Positions 12,593-25,234 are shown, counted from the first letter of the stretch. The stretch is 64,000 nt of DNA from Psettodes erumei (GCA_016785225.1 JAFBJZ010000377.1:1798001-1862000), one strand, 5' to 3'. The notes: generated by a model from the letters alone, not told the origin. Program-made: numbers and translations.

Positions 12593-13380
12593 AAACTAAA
12601 GCAATAAACATGCAGACATCATACTTAATGACTTCCTCGTTAAATATTCCTATTTTTTCACGTGCTGGAGTGTCAAGAGCGACAACTGGTGAGCCACACC
12701 TCAGAGAGGCGCTTTGCCAGCCGTGTTCACATGCTCGCTGCTATAAATGGCGGCAAAGGGCAACTGTTTCAAGTGACAACACGCGAGAGATCTTGGCACT
12801 GCCAAAGAGACCAGCCTTACCCAGACAGAGCTGTTGGGCTGTTGCTGTGCTGTAACTTTGTCTCTGCAGGAACCAAAAGAGAAACCGCCTCAGCATGTAT
12901 TCGCAACTGTGGGACCGTGAGTGTGTGACCTTGTGTCAGCGCTCATCCAACACAAATCGCTGTGGCCAATCTCTCGTGCTCCTGAATCTCCCGCTTGCAG
13001 GGATGTTTGAGCAGTTCTCCGCAACTACAGTGTGTCACTCTTCACAGGGAAGTTTATTCATCATAAACATCCACGCTAGTCATGGCGTAGTCGCTGCAGA
13101 TGATTCAAATTCATGAGCGAGGTCTTTAAGGAGCATGCATAGTGAGCAGCAACCGGCGTCTGCTGTTTCACAGAAACCTTTGCTACTGTTGAGAGTTATG
13201 AGTTTGGAGCTAGCAACCGTTCGCTCGACTGGTGAGCAAAGATAATGAAACCCCTATTGTTCAGATGCCAGTCTAAACTGCACAGCATCGGTGCGTAGGA
13301 AAAAAATGCAGTAAAACCTGACAGGTTACAAAGTGGCCCATGGATTAAAATCTCTCCAGTGCCCACCAGCATCACAGAGA

Positions 13381-13407
13381 GGGGGTGGGAGTTGGGGGTT
13401 GGGGGGG
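13381..13407 (+). promoter_or_regulatory. Canonical G-quadruplex motif
   Basis: Four G-runs of 5, 3, 5 and 7 Gs are separated by loops of 1, 4 and 2 bases. This satisfies the G3+N1-7 rule on the plus strand. It lies in the proposed slc5a6 5' intron, so the G-rich strand is the template for that gene. Confidence 0.55.
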
Positions 13408-16253
13408 CGTGGAAATTTGTGAACTCGAGTAAAGCTTCTTAAAATGCCAACCTGCCATGAGCTTGTGCAACTGCGGTACGAGATGCCTCATGTCACTATG
13501 TTTCGACCTTCAGCTAACCTTCAGTAGACGGCAGACAGCAGTCTGAGGACACAGGGAAACGTGAAAAGCTCTGCACAGAACCAAGTTCATCCATCTCAAA
13601 ATGAAACTGCCGTTTAAGATGGCAACTTTAGATTAAACAACTCTTTGTGTACTGTACACAGAGTGCTGCAGCTCTACCTTTAACATGTCAAAAGCCGGTA
13701 TCTGTGAAAATATAAAACCTGAATTAGCCGTAGATTGTGGGAAACTCCCTCCCCCTGCTGCCAAATACTTCGGCTGGTTTGGTTTAACAGCGCACACAAG
13801 ACTGGCTGATTGTATCCGTAGAGGTCGGTTTGGCCCGTTCTCCCATGTTTTATTTCCTTCAAAAATTCTTCAAATCTTTCCCCAGTTAAAACGCCAGCTC
13901 AACGTCCCAGTCTGCGCAGCGGACGGAGGAGTGAGAGGAATGTAAAAATGCAAATTGAATTTGCCCCTAACAAATGCAGACATTGACAAAGCTGAACTGA
14001 CCGACATCATGTCTGTACAGGCACAACTGAAGATGCCTTTTAATGAAAACCAATGAATCCAGCTCAACTCCATCTTGTATAATGGCGTATGGACCATTGA
14101 GCGCTCGCTCTACGTTGCTTCTAACACGATATTTGACAGCAACCCCACCGGCTACTGCATTCGGGATAATGGCTTGCTGCAATTTATTACTCCCAAGAAC
14201 ACAAAAGGAGCATGGCTCAGAGCCAGCGCTTTGTTGTTGCCTGTTTCATCGGATCTGCATCTATCCACCACACTGGCGTCGACAGATCTGCAGATGACTT
14301 GATGAGGCACGCAGCAGCCAGGCGGTTCACATGCCTGCCGAGTGGGCGCGGCTCAGATCCGACCGGATACCGGTTAATGCACGTCCCTTCTCGACTGTGG
14401 CTGTCAAACGGCCAAAATAATGTAAAAACATCTTTACAGAAGGGAAGCCTGTCTTCTTTCTTTTGCAAAATTATATATAAGTAATGCTGAACCCCCCCCC
14501 AAAGAGATGTCCACGTGTGGCCTGATGCTCTGGGTCGTGTGTCACGAGCGCCGCAGAACATCACACGAGGAGGTCACGACGGTTGCCTGGCAACGCAGGA
14601 GCAGTGATTGTGCGTCGCTCTGCCCCTGCACCCCCCGCCTCTTGATTGCAGACAGTGGTGAACAGAAGCGCTGTGGTTTGAATATGAGAGAGCAGGTAGA
14701 GCATGGGAAGGTCTGCAGCTGCTGAATGAGCTGCGGTTCAAGGTGAACTGCATGTTTTCAATCTCAGATAACCATTACATTTGTATGCGAGCACTCAAAC
14801 AGAATTAACAGGGACTTAAGGTGCTGATTCAGACAAAATATGACCTGCTATCTCTCTATTGTCCTTGAACTACAAAATACAAATTGGTCTTTTTCAGGCT
14901 GAAAACGTTTCAGTGTTCTCCAAGGTCAGTTTGTAAAACCCAGAGCAGCCTGTCCTTTTCAAATGTCTTCCACATTTCATTTACACGTACAAGATATTGG
15001 TTATTGGAAAAATCAAATGAGGCACGGCGGAGCTTCGAGCTAACGCTTCTGTTAAACGCTAAACGCTGATGTTTAGTCAGAACAATGTTTAACCATCTTC
15101 GTCGAGCATTCCCTAAAACACACGTGTGTGGAGCCTGCACAAAAACGATGACTGCGCCCACGAGGCAGAGCTCTGCTTGTATCGCAAAGCTAAAGCAATG
15201 CAAAAGGCCAACCTTTTAACTAATCATTAAACTTCCAGCTGGACCATGGCCTCCTCTGGGAAATATGGACGCATCATTTTGTTTTCGCAAGCACCAAAGA
15301 TTGGACAATGATGTTAAATTCAGGAGCCTAGAAAGGCCCAGAGGTCAGAGTTATTTTTCAATGGCAGGAGATTTCCATTTATTTCATTGAGGAAGTGAAA
15401 CAACTGAGGAAGAACCAGAGCAACCAAGCGGACACAGATGGCAGGGCAAAAGGGAAGTGCCTGAATGAAAATAGAGCGTTTTGTTCTGCAGCAATTGACT
15501 AAACCCAATTCACGTCTTGACCCATCTGGTTACTGGAAATGATCTAATGTACGATATCAGAATTAGGAGTGGTCAGTGAGATAATGCATTCTCCAGCTTG
15601 AGGACGCTGCAGAGAATAGATGGCCGCAGCAGGTGGCCTATGGCAGACTGAGCGGACATCCAGAGGCCCGGAGCACTTTGTCATGGGACTGAGACAGTAG
15701 GTACCGATTCTCTTAGGGTCCTACAACACCTACAAGAATTGATGGCAATGATTTCTATCATTCATTATTAAAATCGGCAGAAAAGGGACTTTCCCTAAAT
15801 ATGACACTCACTGTATTTTTGCAACTGATAACTGTTTGACCAGTTTTACTGCTTACTGCTGTTAGCTTCTGCAAGCACTAAAAGTAAACCATGTGCATTT
15901 CAAGTTATGGTTTCCAAGCCCTTACTGTGTATAGTCAGGAGTGTTGGCCTATATGTTAGGAACTGACATTACATTTCTTAACGTAGACATAGAACTGATG
16001 GTTTCAGAGACTCCACTCTCACTCCATAAAAGAATCCCTCAACCATTAGTCTGGTGATACGGTTTTAAAAAAAAATTAATAAATCACATTTTTATCAATG
16101 ATTTCATCCACTGAATCACTTGCCAGGATGTTCTCTTACTAATGATTAAATTCAGTGACTAATTTGGTTTCCTGTGCAAAAAGTCACCAAAGCAGAAGTC
16201 AAGCGTTTCATTCAGTCAAACCAGTAGGGGTGCTGGTGCAGAGGCAGAGTGAA

Positions 16254-16291
16254 AGAAGAAGAAGAAGAAGACAACGAAGATGAAGAAGAAG
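16254..16291 (+). repeat. GAA-rich microsatellite
   Basis: Imperfect GAA run (gaagaagaagaagaagaag, then caacgaagatgaagaagaag). Confidence 0.85.
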
Positions 16292-17524
16292 TGAGCAGCC
16301 GGACCAATCTCCCCCTCAGTGTGTATTTTCTGATCAGAGAGCTGTTGAGGCATTCAGTCAGACTGGCTTTGAGGAGGACTCTTAGGAGTGAAACAGAAAA
16401 TAAACATATATGATTAATGAGCTGTTCCGGTGCTGTGAGCCGAGGAATACATGTGTGGTTGCACCGACACAGTGTTTTAGCCTCCGGTGGCAGCTGTCAA
16501 TGTAGCACCGCGTAATGCCAGAAGGGAGTGGTGTTGGATTGAAGCCCATATATAATCAATAGCTTGCAGAAGATTTGATAACGGCGGCTGTGAACTGGGA
16601 CCATAAACCCTCACGTCTAAATTCAAATCTTTAGGTGCCAAATGGATCTCAGTCACCAACTCACCAAAACAAAACAATGGATACCTAAGAAAGAAAGATT
16701 GGACAGCACTCTCTCAATGCTGTCAAGATAATGTCATACATTAATGTAAAACTGATAAATGTTCAATTATTATTTACCTTTTACCCTTATTTTTATCTTT
16801 ACCTGCCTCTGGTGTTCCCTCATTGCTAATTTGCCAGATTGGTTTTCTCAGTACTGGGGGATGGGGTGAGGAACTGTTTTTTTTTTTTTTTTTTATTGCT
16901 TTTATTTCATAAAGCACTTCCTGTCACACTATTTGCATGATTCAGTTTTCAATCTATTCCTCCACCAACTGCCAAGCAGCCACCTGGCGCAAAAAAGCAA
17001 TGTTGTCATAAGTCTTGGTCATTATCTTACAACATTGCCTACAATGCTGCCAGAATGACTACAAGGGTAATTGCAACAGTATAAACAGTACAGACAAATT
17101 TCTACTGGTCTGTTTTTACAGTCTCGTGGCATCTCGCCCAAACATAGAGCGATATTTAGATACAGCGGAAGAATGGTTCATGTCCTTTCGTTCAAATATG
17201 TCACATACACTTGTAATTACTATTTCATTGAACAATTTTCATTAAACCAATCGAGCCAGTTATTAGCACATACAGTGTCTCTAGAGGCATTAAACAGGAT
17301 AAGACTGGGTCATTTAGACCAAGAGGCAGCAGAAATAAGGGTTCTGGTCTGGTGGCAAAAAGTCTCAAAGGTCAAGTCCTGTATGGAAAAATTAAAGTCC
17401 TTTCAAAACCATTTCAGGAGAAAGAATGGGTGCACATTGGTGTATCATTAAGATTTATATTCGTTTTCTAACAAGCACGTGGACTTGGACTGACACGCTT
17501 TCGAGTTGGCTAATTACCCACCAC

Positions 17525-18050
17525 GCGCTCCGGGTGATTTCAACGTTCATTTCAACCGCCCTGTGCTGACGCGGGGCAAAGAGGCTCGATTCGTCTTCCC
17601 GATTCGGTGCCGCGCCGAAACGTGGTCGGAGAATCTCGGGTTTCGTTACGGCAGCGTAACATACTGCTAAAAGCTAAAGAAACGCGCGCCGGTGAACACC
17701 GCGAGCGCACACATGGAGCGATCGCCCAATCACCCGCAACTTCCACAGCTGCGTTCACCAACGTCAAGCCGTTCCACGATTCCCTGCAGCCGCCGAATCC
17801 ACACATTTACTCCCTCTACACAGCAATACCGTTCACATTTACGTAGTCGTCTAAAAGTACCTTACCTGTGGCCACCCGCCACCGCCAGAAGACTCCCTTT
17901 ACGAACATCAAACCATTTGTTAGTTGGATTGGCCGTCAAAGTAACCGCCTACTCCCCTTGACAAGAGCTGGGTGCGTTCACGCGCTCCTCGTAAACTGGA
18001 TATTCACACGCACCATTGGCGAAAACAAGTTCTCGCACAGTCGGTTGCAC
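17525..18050. promoter_or_regulatory. CpG-rich block, probable promoter region
   Basis: CpG is strongly enriched: roughly 35 CpG dinucleotides occur in the 300 bases from 17521. The flanks at 16.5-17.4 kb and 18.1-19.5 kb are CpG-poor. The block contains CCAAT motifs and a minus-strand consensus splice donor at 17865/17866. No open reading frame in it resembles a known protein. Promoter function is inferred. Confidence 0.5.
17866..17990 (-). other. Candidate distal first non-coding exon of slc5a6 (5' end uncertain)
   Basis: Within a CpG-rich block, the minus strand carries a consensus donor, CCACAG followed by GTAAGG, with the last exon base at 17866. Two CCAAT boxes in minus orientation (ATTGG on the plus strand near 17928 and 18015) lie just upstream, as in a TATA-less promoter. 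The nearest downstream minus-strand acceptor of good quality is the 12121 exon. This may be the distal promoter and first exon of slc5a6, or an unrelated non-coding transcript. Confidence 0.35.
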
Positions 18051-18199
18051 GTAGCACAGGTTTGAATCGTTTTGTTCGAGTACATGTCCATGTAAGTCCA
18101 TGTAATTAGTTTGCTGGTTTGGCTCAGGTGAAGGTGGTTTTGCTTAAAGCCTTTCATTATGTGAGTCAGAACAGAGAGGATTCACTTGAAACAACCAAG

Positions 18200-19290
18200 T
18201 TGCTATACAGTGGGTTTTATTGTCTTTTTGTGTACAGTCCTGACAGTATTTGGACAGCTGCACATTCTTTTGTTATTCAGACTCTGTGCTTCAGGTTATT
18301 CAGTATGAAATCAAATGATGGATACTAACATTAAAATGTGGGCCATAGGTTAAAGTTGAGGTTTACATCAATATAGAAAGAACTGTATATAAGATATAAC
18401 CTCACTGAAGTCAGTGAACTACTGGCAACTACATCTTTATGTTTATGTTCGTGTATTCACACAGGTAAATTAGAAAACATAAACTAACCCACTAGGTGGT
18501 GTGGACTAGAAAATCATTTGCATGGTGAAGAAAAAAAACCCATGACTGCACAGCAAGTTAGAAATTCTCTCCTGGATGTAGGTGTACACGTTCACATGAA
18601 TAATTAATAATCAAGAGAAGACTTAATGACTGATTCCCCAGAACATGTAAATGGTAAACCTCACAAACAGAAAGGCTGCAGTTCATAAGCCCACACAGAA
18701 AGAAACTGACAGAGTTCTGAAATAAACTACTGTGAGCCGATGAAACAAAAATCAACCTTTATGAAAATGATAGAGTTAATTGTGGTGAAAAGCCACATCA
18801 AACATGGAGCTGAATTCTGTTATGGCTCAGATGTGTATGACTGCCAATGGAACTGGCATGCTGACATTTATTGATTTCAGTGCAGACAGAATTAACATAA
18901 CAAGATGACCTTTCATCATTTGGCAGGACAATGATCCTAAACCTGCAGCCAAAACAAACAAACAAGCTTTTCCTGGAGAAGAGGTGGAATATCGTTGACT
19001 TGTGGAATCAGTCACGTGATCCGTGGTTGACTGAGCTTCAATCCACTTGGTGAAGACCTGAGTAAAGTCAGGGACCTCATAAGAACCTGAAGAGCTAAAG
19101 GAGGCTGCCCGTGAAGCTCTGGGAGGGCATCACCAGAGAAGCCACATATGCCTGCTGATGTATGGGGGTCAAGGCTTCCTGCAGACATTGGCTGCAAAGG
19201 ATCTTCAACTATATATGTGTATCTGTTAAATTCTACACATTTGGCATCATGTCTTTCAAGGACTACTGACTTAAAGATCCTCCATTGAAA
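18200..19290 (+). mobile_element. Degenerate Tc1/mariner-type DNA transposon copy
   Basis: At 18921-18953 the plus strand reads W-QDNDPK-PAAK, the usual context of the second catalytic Asp of Tc1-like transposases (QDNDPKHTSK). Upstream text such as gacagtatttggacag near 18245 and the PEH-GKPHKQKG-type segment near 18640 resemble the fish Tc1-like family. Stops and frameshifts interrupt every frame, so it is dead. Terminal inverted repeats were not located and the borders are approximate. Confidence 0.5.
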
Positions 19291-19609
19291 GCCCAGCATT
19301 GGCAGCATCCATTACTATCTTTAAAAATAAGAAATGCTGAAGAGGAGGAGGTCTACAGAGCAGTAATGTGTCAATGTGCCAATAGTTAACTTGTGCACTT
19401 CAGATTTTTGCCACTAGTTGACACTTTTAACCTCCTCAGTCACGACATTTCCGAGATCAAGGTGAAGGCAGCACAGCACGTACTTTAACGGTCAGAATGC
19501 TTTTGAACTACAAAGTTGATTCGTGAGCTGAAGTTTTCCATTTGTTGAAAATGAAAAGGAATATATCTCTGACATGTAAGCGCTGCGGATGTATAAATCG
19601 AATTTCTTC

Positions 19610-20060
19610 AAATTTCCGTGTTTCTGCGTGTGCGCGCGCGCCACGTTGACGTGACGTTTACGGCTGCGGTGACAGATAAAATCGTCATCATGGTAACACA
19701 TTGCCATGGCAACAGCTGCTGATTGATTATAGAGATACCGTGACTGTACGCCTCGCTCACCCCGCATTAGACGTCAACACCGTCCGGTTTCCTACCCGTT
19801 CTTCTTTACATCCAAAGCAGGCGACAGTGCGTTTTGACAGGGATGTGCTTCATCGCGCGCATCTGGCCAAAGGCGTACGTTCTCATTCGCCCTGGGAAAA
19901 TACACCTGGGTGACTTTGAGGAAGCATTCCCGACGCCATCGTCCATTTGTCCCGTGCGTTCGTCAAAGCGCAGCCGCATAGGCGGCCACCCCCTCTCCGG
20001 CTCATGAGTCGTGTCTCATCGAGTTAATGACGACACCAGTGTGAGCGTACCACGGTGAGG
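19610..20060. promoter_or_regulatory. Second CpG-rich block without an assigned gene
   Basis: This is another dense CpG cluster, starting with an alternating CG/TG run near 19630 and ACGT-type motifs. It lies between the rpl7l1 3' end and the candidate slc5a6 first exon. A plausible minus-strand donor (GGG followed by GTGAGC, intron starting at 19760) is present. It could be an alternative upstream promoter of slc5a6 or the start of a non-coding RNA. No coding exon is recognised. Confidence 0.35.
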
Positions 20061-20396
20061 TGGGAACAAGATCCCCGTTCAATCCCTCATCTTTAGCTAA
20101 GCATAGAGTACGATACTGTGGCGGAACACGCTTGAGATGCTTCGATTCTTATCCATCAGGGAGACGCACCTGAATTATGGCAACAAGCCTGAGCCATAAA
20201 AGTCATATCTTCAGAGACAGGAAACGAGCGGTGCGGCTGCACTGTCGCACTGATCTCAGCATCATTGAATCAGCCTGTATCCACAGAGTGATGATGCCAT
20301 GGTAGTCAACAAATATTAGATGTTGCATTTTACTGTTCACTGTACTTAACTTACACATAAAACTATAAAACATCCTCACTTCGTATTAGTGTAATA

Positions 20397-20410
20397 CCCC
20401 CCCCCCCCCC
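20397..20410 (+). repeat. C14 homopolymer tract
   Basis: Fourteen consecutive C residues, just beyond the candidate rpl7l1 polyadenylation signal. Prone to length error in assemblies. Confidence 0.9.
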
Positions 20411-20455
20411 ATTGTGTGACGTGTAGTTACCACCACAAAGGTAGTGACTTATTTT

Positions 20456-20461
20456 TTTATT
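20456..20461 (-). terminator. rpl7l1: Candidate rpl7l1 polyadenylation signal
   Basis: AATAAA on the minus strand lies about 480 bp downstream of the rpl7l1 stop codon (20939). It is a clear hexamer on that side and is followed by T-rich and C-rich sequence. A nearer variant signal cannot be excluded. Confidence 0.35.
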
Positions 20462-20938
20462 GTAAAAAGTGTATTTACAGTGAATCATAAATCAATGGTG
20501 CAGGGTTTTAGTTGTTTTTTTTTGAACAATTTTCCAGACTTTACAGATCTTCACACTGATATCTACTGAATGTAGTGAAGCCCATCCTAATTATTCACTT
20601 CTTTTGTACTGATCCATTCCTGACAAACTGAGAAATGAAACAAGTACTAACAAAGCATCCTTTTACATACAATATTGTTACACTTTCACGATAGAGCACA
20701 GCTGCTTCCATCAGTCCACTGTCAGTCGCACATGAGTGCAAAACAGAAACAACATAGATAAGGTTGTAGACACCACTGTTCTGTTATCTCCCAGTGTCCA
20801 GAGAATGTAACCACAGAACGGGCGTACAGGGTAAAACCTGTGAGCTTCTCTGCCAAAGAAACTTAAATTACATTGTACATTTGTTGTCAATGACATTAGC
20901 TCCTCAACAAGTCCAGCGTCCTTCGCAGGTTTTTCTCC

Positions 20939-23900
20939 TCAGTTCAGTTGTCTGATGATAGCGTTGATGTCTGCGCCGCGAAATCCCGGGTTCCCTAGGT
21001 CCTTCAGGAGCCCGGCCTTGTCCCGGGCAGCGTGACGGGCCACTGACAGCTTGAAGGGCAACAGGAAGTTGTTGCAGGCCCGGAAGGCCTTATTGACTGA
21101 GTAGATCTCATGGATCAGGTCCTCCAAGCAGATGATGCCGTGTTTGCCTGGAGAAAATGGAGGAAAAAAGATACATACAGCACACTCTCAACCATACTAT
21201 ACCCATATAATCATATTATTAATCCATTGTACACAGTCTAGTTCACAGGGGAAATTTGGTCTTGCTTTCTGGGATGTGCAAGAACCATCATAATAGCCAA
21301 AAACATTTTTTTTCTAGAAATGCACAACCTAATAATAGTCACGCATGGGTACCCAAGTGGGCTAAAGATGTTTCAGACAGCGAGTGGTTGCCACGGCTTC
21401 CTCCGCTGAAGAGGGAGGGCTGCTGTCGCTCTTCTGAAGGCATATGGTGCTTTGCCTCTGCTGTCCCAGTTCCCGGGGGCTCAGCTTTGTCAACTTTCTA
21501 CCACTGCTCGTTGTGTGACTGTCGCAACCACAGCGGGTGAAACGACACACAAGTTGATTTTTTTTTTTTTTTAGGGGGAGGGCTACCTCAGCCATCTTAG
21601 ATCGGTTTTCCTAGGTAGGGATGTCTGTAACCAAGCATGTGAAAATAGTCTGCGCCATATGAAACATTTATGCAATCTCGATTCTTTGGGGTTGAGAACT
21701 GAAGACAAGCCATATTTTATTCCACTCTTTGTTAACAGAGATGAATTGTATAACACTGAATTGTTTCCAATTTTTAAAATCTCTGTGATTATAATTTAGC
21801 ATGTTGTGGTATTTTATGTCTTTATACCAAGAATTTGAAACAAACAAACATATTCTTTTCATCTTAATCTGAATATAGCCTCACAGGAGTATCGGTGGTG
21901 CGCCTGGCTGTCATTGTGTTGATGGCTCTGTCATGCTTGTGGAGAGACTTACCCATGTGCTCCTCAATGAAGGTGTTGTCTGTGAGAGGAACCCTCCTCT
22001 TGCCTACCCTGGTCTGTCCTCTCTTCAGAATGAGCTCACGAACAGACTTCAAGTTGGGAAATCTGTTGGCAAGATAACAAAGAGTTTGTAACGTGCAAGA
22101 ACTCAAATTTAATCCAACCTCTAATTTGTCAAAGTTTAATAGTCAAAATTACTCACCCCCAGGCCACATAGGGCTCCACCACCTTCATCATGGCCACAGA
22201 GGTCTTGTTGATTTTGACAAAGGCCCCACTAAAGATCTTCCTGAGCCTCAACATCTGGATCACCTTCATCACTTTGGAACTGACGCCTTTAATCCTGACA
22301 GGGAAGGAACATCGGTGTTTATCCAACTGTGTCTCTGTGTTTGTGTGTTTTTGAGCATGTCATTGGTGGAATGAGGCTAAAACCTTCTCGTGACTGGATC
22401 CTGTCTGGAAACAGCCAGATGGTCCTTGATAAGATCTTGTTCATTCAAAGTTAAAGACAAGCTGAATTTAATCTTGTTTACTTTTAATTAACACTGACTC
22501 CTCAAGGGACGTCTGGAAAATCAATGGCCACAGAGGTAAAAAAAAGAAGATGGAATCCTGACTACTGCAATCCAGTGCTCTTTACTTCTCACCATTAACC
22601 CTGCTTTGAAAATAAGGCACTGCACATTACATTTCCATATGCACTGTATGTCTTGGTGGTAAAACACTGAAGCGTCAATGCAACCAGTTGAAGTCATCCA
22701 GCAAACATGAACCACAAATAAACAACCTGTCCACACAGCTTCTGTTCTCCAAATACCATGAGACATTAAAAAAAAGAAAGGCTGCTGCTGAGAACTCTCA
22801 TCAGCTCCCTGAGGTATGGACAAGGAGGGATTAAGTTCTGACTGGGGATCCAAACATGTGCCGCCTATGAAACGATGTTGAAGCAAACCCACCAAATACA
22901 TTCTTAATTTGTAAATGAATGAATTCAGCACTCACTCTCTGATGCGGACGACAAAGGCTAGTTTATTCTTAGCAGGGGGCAGGGGTGCAGGCGGCCTGTG
23001 CTCTGTTCTCCGGAGACGAGTTTCATCGCGATGTTTCCTGTGGCTGTCTTTCAGGAAGTCTTCCAAACGCTTGAACTTCAATGGTTTGCCTTTTGATACC
23101 TGGAATGATACCGAAATACACATATAAATATTCAGCAATATGTACAAACAGTTGCTTCAACAGGTTTTATGGGCTGAAAGGAAACGGCCACTTGAAAGCA
23201 TAAATTTAGCTGCAGAATATTATCATAATAGTGACACTCTAAGTAGGTGCAAATGTTAAATAATGGTTTTTATCTCCTCTACAACACTGTATCTTACTGC
23301 TAAATTTTGTCGAGCCAACACAGAAGCTTGCTCTTTAACCAGGAAAGAATAATAAACAAATCTGACACTTTCATTTGACATTTCGTGCAAAACTATTAAA
23401 CTCACGTGCAGCTTTGGTTGAGATATCATATGAAGATGCTGCGTTGTCTATAATCAGCATCAAGTATGCTTCCAGTCCAAATACATTCTACAACGTTGCC
23501 TAATAAAGACAAAAGGTAACAACCACCACTTACCTTTCTCTTCTCAAGCAGTGCGATCTTGGCTTGTGTGGCTTTAATAGCCTGGTATGCTTTCCTCCTT
23601 TTCAGAAGATACTCAGGGACTAACTTGATCACCTTCTTTGGTCTAATAACAGCAGCACACAGAAGATCAAAGTCAGCGATGGAAGTGGCTAGTCATCTTG
23701 TTCATCTTACAGACGTAAAATAAGTTTTCTGTTTTCGTATTACCACAAAAACACGTTAAAAATCAGCTGTCTAGTCAGACCAGACAAAAGCGATTAGCTA
23801 CATCCAGCTATACCAGCTAAGAGCTACCGGTTCGGTAGCTTGTTGCTAACAGATTAAGTTAAAAGTGCGTCAAGACATCATCTAAATACAGAGCGTACAA

Positions 23901-24200
23901 AATATACAGCACAGAGCCTGGCAGCTAATGACTGCCATTTCAATTACACATCAGTAGTTTCAAATGTTGGCAGAATATTATGCTAGCTACATGTCGGTTA
24001 AGGTACACTCAGCCCCATGTGAAATCAGACTCTCTGGAATCTCTATTTTCTACCTCCATCCCTCATCATAGACGTCTTGACGGAATGAGCAAAACTTATA
24101 TTTTTCGGAAAGACATGAAACAATACAACTGAGCGTATAGAAAGAACGGATGGACTTAGATATAACGTAAACAAAATACATACTCCTCAGCCTCCGCCAT
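20939..24200 (-). CDS. rpl7l1: Ribosomal protein uL30-like L7-like 1, six exons
   Basis: Nucleolar L7 paralogue thought to act in pre-60S subunit maturation rather than in the mature ribosome (family knowledge). Exons in transcript order: 24184-24200, 23534-23642, 22936-23099, 22157-22294, 21953-22062, 20939-21147. All junctions are GT-AG, phases join, and 747 nt give 248 aa, close to human RPL7L1. Basic N-terminus with KLVPEYLLKRRKAYQAIKAT (from residue 11), then the uL30 fold from about residue 88 (KLAFVVRIRE, GFPNLKSVRELILKRGQ) and ending GFRGADINAIIRQLN. VPLTDNTFIEEHMGK and LSVARHAARDKAG are typical of RPL7L1 and differ from true RPL7. The ATG has a good context (CACCATGG) in a very short first coding exon. 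The copy is intact and contains introns, so it is not a retropseudogene. It lies head-to-tail upstream of slc5a6. Confidence 0.97.
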
Positions 24201-24260
24201 GGTGCAAACTTTAGACGTACCGTCGCTCGGTAATGACGTCACACGTCTTCATGCGTTTGA
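24201..24260 (-). promoter_or_regulatory. rpl7l1: rpl7l1 core promoter with palindromic CRE
   Basis: The octamer TGACGTCA at 24234-24241 is a perfect CREB/ATF site, 34 bp upstream of the rpl7l1 ATG (24200). The region is moderately CpG-rich and shows no TATA box. Because the CRE is so close to the ATG, transcription must start within about 30-40 bp of the start codon, or the CRE sits at or just downstream of the start site. Confidence 0.5.
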
Positions 24261-25230
24261 TTGGCTTGTTCTAGCCAGGCCCGAGGAGAAAAGATGCGCG
24301 TGCAGGATTATTGGATTAAAAGCGTAAATACGGGCATTTTCATGATTTAAAAATAAAGACACTTCCTGGAATCCCGTGAATTTGTACGTTTTTAAACAAA
24401 ACAACACATTTGATAGACATGCTAGCTAGTAAATATATTTTAATATACTGTAATAATATCAATTATTTTAATATATTATAGTGGACATATGCATCAATAC
24501 ATGAAAAAAACGATAAACATAAAACATAACATAAACAATGCAGGAGAACATCATAATTACCTGAATGATGCACATTGTCCGCTCATATTTATTTATCTGT
24601 AAAAAGAGAAATATGCAAACATGAATTAAAACTGCAGATTTACTAATAATGTCATTGTAGATATCTATGGCCTCATAATGTAAGACTATTATGACAGTGA
24701 AAATTGATTTCATTATTTTGGGGGGGTTGTTTGCAGTCAAATGAAACCCTCCATCTGCATCTCCATTTGACTGAACCTGCTTTGAAATCTCTCGATCTCT
24801 CTCAGGGAAAAGGATTGAATCCATCCCGTCATTTGGACATGAGGCCCTGTTGCCAGAAGATGGCGCTCTCTTCCACAAAATAACTCTAAACAGCAGAGAA
24901 ATTCATCGACCACTTGCATATAACAGGTGAGTTGAGTCATCATAAAACAAACCTACTGAGTTTTACATAAGTGATACTGACCACATGTTTCAGAAATCAG
25001 CACTTAAACCTCACAGTCATTGTTTGCTGTCACTTTGTAATGTTCCACAGTTAAACTGTGCTTTAACTAAACAATTCTCTGTAAATCTCTGTACGATCTG
25101 GTGAAAACTGGAACAGTGCCACCGCCCTGATGAGCAGAAGTGACGCTGTGGTCTTTATCAGTACACGGAAAAGTGTCAAGTGTGTTGAATTTTCTACATT
25201 GTGTGCTAGTAACATACAAGCAGTTATACT
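24261..25230. other. Upstream region of rpl7l1, no gene seen
   Basis: AT-rich sequence without a credible exon. It contains one CTCF/YY1-like motif at 24853-24867 on the plus strand (CCAGAAGATGGCGCT, one mismatch to the CTCF core). Confidence 0.45.
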
Positions 25231-25234
25231 CCTT

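Larger units (their letters stand above)
12122..17524. other. Non-coding stretch, probably a long slc5a6 5' intron
   Basis: No protein-like exon on either strand. It holds a TG/GA microsatellite (12560-12592), a G-quadruplex motif (13381-13407), moderately CpG-rich pieces near 14.1-14.6 kb, a GAA-rich run (16254-16291), an 18-T tract (16877-16894) and a CTCF-like core at 15626-15637. Confidence 0.45.

Noticed and set aside
22750..22815. Possible box C/D snoRNA in an rpl7l1 intron
   Set aside because: A TGATGA-like box C is seen on the minus strand, but no correctly spaced box D or terminal stem could be found.
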